Assembly: GCF_002019795.1 (NCBI RefSeq)
Contig: NZ_KV917381.1
Coordinates: 1,237,210 to 1,301,209, forward strand
Reading direction: 5' to 3'
Source: Bacillus alkalicellulosilyticus
GTDB lineage: Bacteria > Bacillota > Bacilli > Bacillales > Bacillaceae_F
Length of the DNA stretch: 64,000 nt
Shown: positions 60,333 to 64,000 of the stretch, one piece after another
How the letters are laid out: each line of letters starts with the position of its first letter
How positions within the stretch are numbered: the stretch's first letter is position 1
The notes under the pieces: model-generated
What the model saw: only the letters and a program-made list of their open reading frames with translations
Database searches by the model: none
Told to the model about the DNA's origin: nothing
Made by a program: the position numbers and the translations under genes

Positions 60333-60540
60333 TAGAAATTGAGTCCTAAGGTGTACGTGGGATACTTTACGTTTTGAGCCAACATCATCTTTTCGGGAGC
60401 TTTGGTCTTGATTAGGATTGCAAGCCTACCTTTTATTAAGGCATAGGACGCTTGAATAATGAAGCGAGGCACCCACCTGCGAGGGCAGGTTCAAAACCAA
60501 GTTCATTACGGCACTTTTGGGGCTCTCCTACATAAGAAAA
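60333..60540 (+). ncRNA. ssrS: 6S RNA (SsrS), regulator of RNA polymerase
   Basis: 6S RNA mimics an open promoter and sequesters housekeeping RNA polymerase. The roughly 200-nt region begins near AGTCCTAAGGTGTACG and ends near GCACTTTTGGGGCT; these ends pair to form the closing stem. Internal TTTGAGCC and the long central bulge arrangement fit the family. B. subtilis encodes a 6S RNA at the same place, between aspS and yrvM. Exact ends need mapping. A terminator hairpin follows. Confidence 0.82.
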
Positions 60541-60541
60541 T

Positions 60542-60578
60542 AAAAATCTAAGGTGATTTTCACTTTAGATTTTTTTGT
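60542..60578 (+). terminator. Terminator downstream of 6S RNA
   Basis: AATCTAAGGTGA pairs with TCACTTTAGATT (one G-U), followed by a T-run. Confidence 0.8.
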
Positions 60579-60609
60579 TGTGTTCAAAGATGTCTTAAAA
60601 GCTAATTCG

Positions 60610-60735
60610 GGAAGGGCGATGGCTTTGCACACTGCGAGTGTTTTAATAAGAAGTACGCTTATTAAAGCACTTTTTCAAAAGAGGGCAGTGGCTTCACTCA
60701 TCGCAATTAAAAAAAAACGGAGTTGCCGTTTTTTT
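60610..60735 (+). repeat. Motif-hairpin-motif intergenic element (family I, copy F)
   Basis: GGCTTTGCACACTGC (60621-60635) and GGCTTCACTCATCGC (60690-60704) bracket a 14-bp stem AGTGTTTTAATAAG/CTTATTAAAGCACT (one G-U pair; 60637-60650 with 60658-60671). A small CGG/CCG hairpin with a T-run follows. It shares CAAAAGAGGGCA with copy B. Confidence 0.75.
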
Positions 60736-60855
60736 TTATAGTATGTTTAGAAATGACATAACCTATACTGTTAGTGTGTTTCTTCCTTTTTAATAAAAGC
60801 TGTGGTATAGTCTATTCCGGAAGATGTAAATAAAGGGTTTGGAGGAGATTTATTA

Positions 60856-61617
60856 ATGTTGCACCAATTTTCAAGAAATGAATTAGCTATTGGAAAAGAT
60901 GGTTTACATACATTGAAAAACAGTACAGTTGCGGTATTAGGAATTGGTGGTGTTGGTTCTTTTTCAGCTGAGGCGTTGGCACGTTCCGGAGTGGGACGAC
61001 TTGTCTTGGTGGATAAAGATGATGTTGATATTACAAATGTAAATCGGCAAATCCATGCATTATTATCGACAGTAGGGCGACAAAAGGTTGAGTTAATGAA
61101 AGAACGTATTGCCGATATCAACCCAGAATGTGAAGTGATCGCGTTAAAAATGTTTTATAAAGAAGAAACGTATGAGCAATTTTTCAGCTATGACTTAGAT
61201 TTTGTCGTTGATGCAAGTGACACGATTTCCTATAAAATTCATTTAATGAAACAATGCTTACAACGAAAAATACCGATTATCTCAAGTATGGGTGTTGCCA
61301 ATAAATTAGATCCTACGAGATTACGTATTGCTGATATATCTAAGACAAGCTATGACCCGATTGCTAAGGTTATTCGAACGAAACTTCGCAAGGAAGGCAT
61401 TCATAAAGGCATTAACGTTGTATTTTCGGATGAACAGCCAGTGAAAATCAGAGAAGACATTCGCAAAGAAATCGTACCAGAAGCTGCAGAACATGGTCCC
61501 ATTCGAAAAGCGAAAATGCCACCATCGTCAAACGCATTTGTCCCTTCTGTCTCAGGGCTCATTATGGCTGGTCATGTCATTACAACATTACTAAAAGATA
61601 TTGAAATTAATAGGTAA
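60856..61617 (+). CDS. tcdA: tRNA threonylcarbamoyladenosine dehydratase TcdA (YrvM)
   Basis: An E1-like enzyme of 253 residues that cyclises t6A to ct6A at position 37 of tRNAs. It has the nucleotide-binding motif VLGIGGVGSFSAEALARSGV, DKDDVDITNVNRQIHAL and SSMGVANKLDPTRL. It belongs to the ThiF/MoeB superfamily but has the TcdA-specific layout, so it is not the missing ThiF. GGAGGAG precedes the ATG. Confidence 0.94.
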   Translation: MLHQFSRNELAIGKDGLHTLKNSTVAVLGIGGVGSFSAEALARSGVGRLVLVDKDDVDITNVNRQIHALLSTVGRQKVELMKERIADINPECEVIALKMFYKEETYEQFFSYDLDFVVDASDTISYKIHLMKQCLQRKIPIISSMGVANKLDPTRLRIADISKTSYDPIAKVIRTKLRKEGIHKGINVVFSDEQPVKIREDIRKEIVPEAAEHGPIRKAKMPPSSNAFVPSVSGLIMAGHVITTLLKDIEINR

Positions 61618-61618
61618 A

Positions 61619-61652
61619 AAAAATAAAGCAACAGTGACTGTTGCTTTATTTT
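61619..61652. terminator. Bidirectional terminator between tcdA and the rsfA-like gene
   Basis: AAATAAAGCAACAGT pairs with ACTGTTGCTTTATTT with A-runs and T-runs on either side, serving the two convergent genes. Confidence 0.85.
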
Positions 61653-62260
61653 GCTACTTTTTCTAAGTTCCCGTTTTTATCCATTCTGAATGTTGCCGGT
61701 GACGTTGGCTCATCTTCTTGTAAGATTGCCATTCTTCTAGCACGATTCATAATTTGGATTAGTGATTGATAGTCTTCTTCGATGACACGGTGGTCGTTTT
61801 GAACTTTAGAAAGTTCATTTTCAAGCTCTTTGTTTTTCGTTAGAAGCTCTAAGTTTTCTTTTAATAACTTTTCATTTTCTCTACGTAACGCATCAGTTCC
61901 GCTTGATTCTGTGTTTAATGTCTTTAAATAATCAATAACAGTAGATAATGAAATGGATTGATCCTGATAAACTGGCATACTTTGATAGAACGCTTGATTT
62001 GTTTTCTTTGGTGCTGCCACAAATGACATTGAGCGTTTAAGTTCTTTTCTTTCTTTCTTAGCAGCCCTTATATCATTGATGTATTTTTGACGAACTACAG
62101 CGTTCCAACGGAAACCACAAGCGGCTGACGTTCGGTGGAGTTCATCTCCCACCTCATCAAAAGCACGTAATTGTGTGCTTCCCTCTTTAATATGTCGTAA
62201 TACAGTTTCTGCTAATAACACATCATCTTCATGTGACCATGCATCTTGTCTTACTTTCAT
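61646..62260 (-). CDS. RsfA-family prespore transcription factor
   Basis: A 204-residue protein. The N-terminal Myb/SANT-like domain ([22 protein letters not shown]) with [14 protein letters not shown] is diagnostic of the RsfA/YlbO family, whose members tune SigmaF or SigmaG gene expression in the forespore. The second half is a long Leu/Glu/Lys coiled coil (about 110-185). GAGGAGTG precedes the ATG. Which paralogue it is cannot be told by eye, so no symbol is given. Confidence 0.85.
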   Translation of the reverse strand: MKVRQDAWSHEDDVLLAETVLRHIKEGSTQLRAFDEVGDELHRTSAACGFRWNAVVRQKYINDIRAAKKERKELKRSMSFVAAPKKTNQAFYQSMPVYQDQSISLSTVIDYLKTLNTESSGTDALRRENEKLLKENLELLTKNKELENELSKVQNDHRVIEEDYQSLIQIMNRARRMAILQEDEPTSPATFRMDKNGNLEKVAK

Positions 62261-62369
62261 AGTTTTTCACTCCTCAATTTATTTTTTATCTATAATATTG
62301 CCAACAAATCTACGATGTATACGTAGAGTATTTATTTTTGCTAGCTTTCTTTTTTTAATTTAGGTAAGC

Positions 62370-62398
62370 TTGTAACTAAATAGCTTATTAACTATACT
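62370..62398 (+). promoter_or_regulatory. Probable SigA promoter for rarA
   Basis: TTGTAA (62370-62375) and TATACT (62393-62398), spacing 17 bp, about 62 bp before the rarA start. Confidence 0.55.
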
Positions 62399-62460
62399 GG
62401 ACAACTAATTTATTACTAGTTTTCTTTTGAAATGTGTGAAAACAAGTTGGAGTGATATAC

Positions 62461-63735
62461 ATGTGGAAAGAAGAACCATTAGCTTATCGGATGAGACCAT
62501 CTAAGCTATCAGATATTGTAGGACAGGATCACATTGTTGGAGAGGGAAAGCTTTTGACACGAATGATGGTGTCAGACAGATTAAGCTCGATTATTTTATT
62601 TGGACCTCCTGGAACCGGAAAAACAACAATTGCTAATGTAATAGCAAAAACGACAAAGCTCCCGTTTCATCAAATTAATGCAGTTTCAGCAGGGAAAAAA
62701 GATATGGAGGTCATTGTTGGCCAAGCCAAGTTTGAGGGAACGACGATTTTGTTTGTAGATGAAGTTCATCGTTTTAACAAAGCACAACAGGATTATTTGT
62801 TGCCTTACATTGAAAATGGACTACTAATATTAATTGGGGCAACGACAGAAAATCCGTATTTTGAAATTAATCATGCCATCAAATCTAGATGTACTATATT
62901 AGAGCTCCATTATCCACACCCTGATGATATAAAAAAAGTACTTCAAAAAGCGTTGGTGGACGAGGAGAATGGTCTTGGAAAAAGCAATGTCACTGTAGAA
63001 GAAGCAGGATTAGATTTTTTAGCTACGAGCTGTGGTGGGGATATCCGTTCGGCTTTAAATGCTCTTGAAATTGCCGTCCGTTCATCAAGTGTAAATCAAG
63101 AAGAGGAAATCTACATCACTGCTGAAATTTTACAAGAATGTTTACAAAAAAAGAACCTCCATTATGACAAACAAGGGGAACAATACTACAATATTATAAG
63201 TGCCTTTCAAAAAAGCTTGCGTGGCTCGGATGTGAATGCAGCCCTTCACTATTTAGCTCGTCTAATTGAAGCTGGGGATTTAAAGGTGATTTGTCGAAGA
63301 TTATTAGTGACTGCTTGGGAAGATGTAGGGTTGGCGAATAGCAATGTAGCTCAAACCGTATTAGCCGCTATTGATTCAGCAGAACGATTGGGATTGCCTG
63401 AAGCTAGAATACCGTTAGCAGTAGCTGTTACGGAAGTTTGCCTATCACCAAAATCCAATACAGCTTATAAGGCGTTGGATAGTGCGTTATCTGATTTACA
63501 GCAATCGACCATTGGAGATGTCCCAGACCATTTGAAGGATGCTCATTATAAGGGCGCCAAAGAGCTTGGCAGAGGAATTGAGTATAAATATCCACATGAC
63601 CATGGAGGATGGGTCAAGCAACAATACTTACCTGATAATCTTAAAGATAAAAAATACTATGTACCTAAAGAATCAGGAAAAGAAAAGAGATTATCAGAGT
63701 TTTATACAAAAATTGAACAATTAAAGGGACAGTAA
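62461..63735 (+). CDS. rarA: Replication-associated recombination protein RarA (YrvN)
   Basis: A AAA+ ATPase of 424 residues (MgsA/WRNIP1 family) acting at stalled forks. Walker A is GPPGTGKTT, Walker B is LFVDEVHRFNKAQQD, sensor 1 is GATTENP, and the C-terminal tetramerisation domain has AGDLKVICRRLL and PEARIPLAVAVTEV. ATG at 62461 is chosen because GGAG lies 8 nt upstream; a GTG at 62452 overlaps that site. Confidence 0.95.
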   Translation: MWKEEPLAYRMRPSKLSDIVGQDHIVGEGKLLTRMMVSDRLSSIILFGPPGTGKTTIANVIAKTTKLPFHQINAVSAGKKDMEVIVGQAKFEGTTILFVDEVHRFNKAQQDYLLPYIENGLLILIGATTENPYFEINHAIKSRCTILELHYPHPDDIKKVLQKALVDEENGLGKSNVTVEEAGLDFLATSCGGDIRSALNALEIAVRSSSVNQEEEIYITAEILQECLQKKNLHYDKQGEQYYNIISAFQKSLRGSDVNAALHYLARLIEAGDLKVICRRLLVTAWEDVGLANSNVAQTVLAAIDSAERLGLPEARIPLAVAVTEVCLSPKSNTAYKALDSALSDLQQSTIGDVPDHLKDAHYKGAKELGRGIEYKYPHDHGGWVKQQYLPDNLKDKKYYVPKESGKEKRLSEFYTKIEQLKGQ

Positions 63736-63806
63736 AAAGGTTCACTACTGCCATTTTTTTCATGCTATAATAACAACAGACATTTAAATAGTAGGAGAAA
63801 TCTATA

Positions 63807-64000
63807 TTGAACATTCATTTAAGTAGAAATCAGACCAAGCACATCGTTTTACGTTGGTTAATCTTTATGGTCGGTTTAGTCATCATGTCATTTGGAATAG
63901 CACTCATGATTACCGCGCAATTAGGAAGCGCTCCTTGGGATGTTTTTCATATCGGATTAACTCTCCAATTCGGGTTAACGATCGGGTCATGGACGATTCT
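63807..64000 (+). CDS. YczE/YitT-like membrane protein (3' cut by window edge)
   Basis: Only 64 codons are visible. TTG at 63807 has AGGAGA 8 nt upstream. The sequence shows a membrane helix (about 16-37) and the motif AQLGSAPWDVFHIGL, characteristic of the YczE/YyaS family of integral membrane proteins with unknown substrate. A TATAAT box at 63766-63771 may belong to its promoter, with only a weak -35. Confidence 0.75.
   Translation, partial: MNIHLSRNQTKHIVLRWLIFMVGLVIMSFGIALMITAQLGSAPWDVFHIGLTLQFGLTIGSWTI

Noticed and set aside
60856-61617. TcdA as the ThiF/MoeB adenylyltransferase partner for thiGH
   Set aside because: The sequence has the TcdA-specific features and the B. subtilis yrvM position, so it is a tRNA-modification enzyme.

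Overview
The window is AT-rich chromosomal DNA from an endospore-forming member of the Bacillaceae. The evidence is the sporulation and spore gene set (spo0B, safA, a coxA-like lipoprotein, bofC, spoVB, an RsfA-type regulator), the low-GC Gram-positive AAGGAGG-type ribosome binding sites with frequent TTG and GTG starts, and gene order that follows Bacillus subtilis over long stretches. No phage, insertion sequence, CRISPR array, tRNA or rRNA was seen.

Layout. 1-1.75 kb: 3' part of ecsB and ecsC. 1.9-5.4 kb: a LysM plus GH18 spore-type hydrolase and a thiGH pair. 5.7-7.6 kb (minus): ccdA and an M20 amidohydrolase (yhaA-like). 7.9-12.5 kb: a complete lia-type envelope-stress locus (liaI, liaH, liaG, liaF, liaS, liaR). 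12.8-18.8 kb: pbpF followed by haem genes hemE, hemH, hemY. 18.9-22.7 kb: a Gln-rich small protein, spo0B, obg, pheB, pheA. 22.9-28.4 kb: the NAD cluster, with niaR and nifS divergent from nadB, nadC, nadA around one palindromic operator. 28.7-32 kb: spore genes safA, coxA-like, bofC. 32.3-36.7 kb: ruvA, ruvB, DUF2905, queA, tgt, yajC. 37-45.4 kb: membrane proteins (YrzE-like, an ArsB/NhaD permease, DUF421), a Gly/Tyr-rich small protein, a chemoreceptor, spoVB, the DUF368 undecaprenyl-phosphate translocase popT, and comN. 45.5-49.2 kb: secD and secF as separate genes, a cation efflux protein, a LapA protein. 49.3-55.9 kb: recJ, apt, relA, dtd and a small HTH-like protein. 55.9-59.5 kb: a T-box leader with a CAC (His) specifier, then hisS and aspS. 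59.5-64 kb: two unknown minus-strand genes, 6S RNA, tcdA, an rsfA-like gene, rarA and the start of a YczE-like membrane protein.

The genes are mostly housekeeping. One junction is notable: hemY (B. subtilis pbpF-hemEHY region) is followed within 0.5 kb by spo0B-obg (a distant B. subtilis region), and rplU-ysxB-rpmA, which precede spo0B in B. subtilis, are absent.

The most unexplained signal is between genes. A roughly 15-nt motif close to GGCTTYRCTCRYNGC occurs about twenty times, in either orientation, and only in intergenic DNA. In one orientation pairs of it bracket a hairpin whose stem changes with compensation (15.2, 22.8, 28.4, 32.1, 47.8 and 60.6 kb). In the other orientation it lies between exact copies of a hairpin repeated with a period of 57 or 114-116 bp (5.4, 14.9, 38.8 and 56.2 kb). 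Two separate arrays with a 52-bp period lie at 36.8 and 52.4 kb. These look like a family of small structured, possibly mobilised, intergenic elements.
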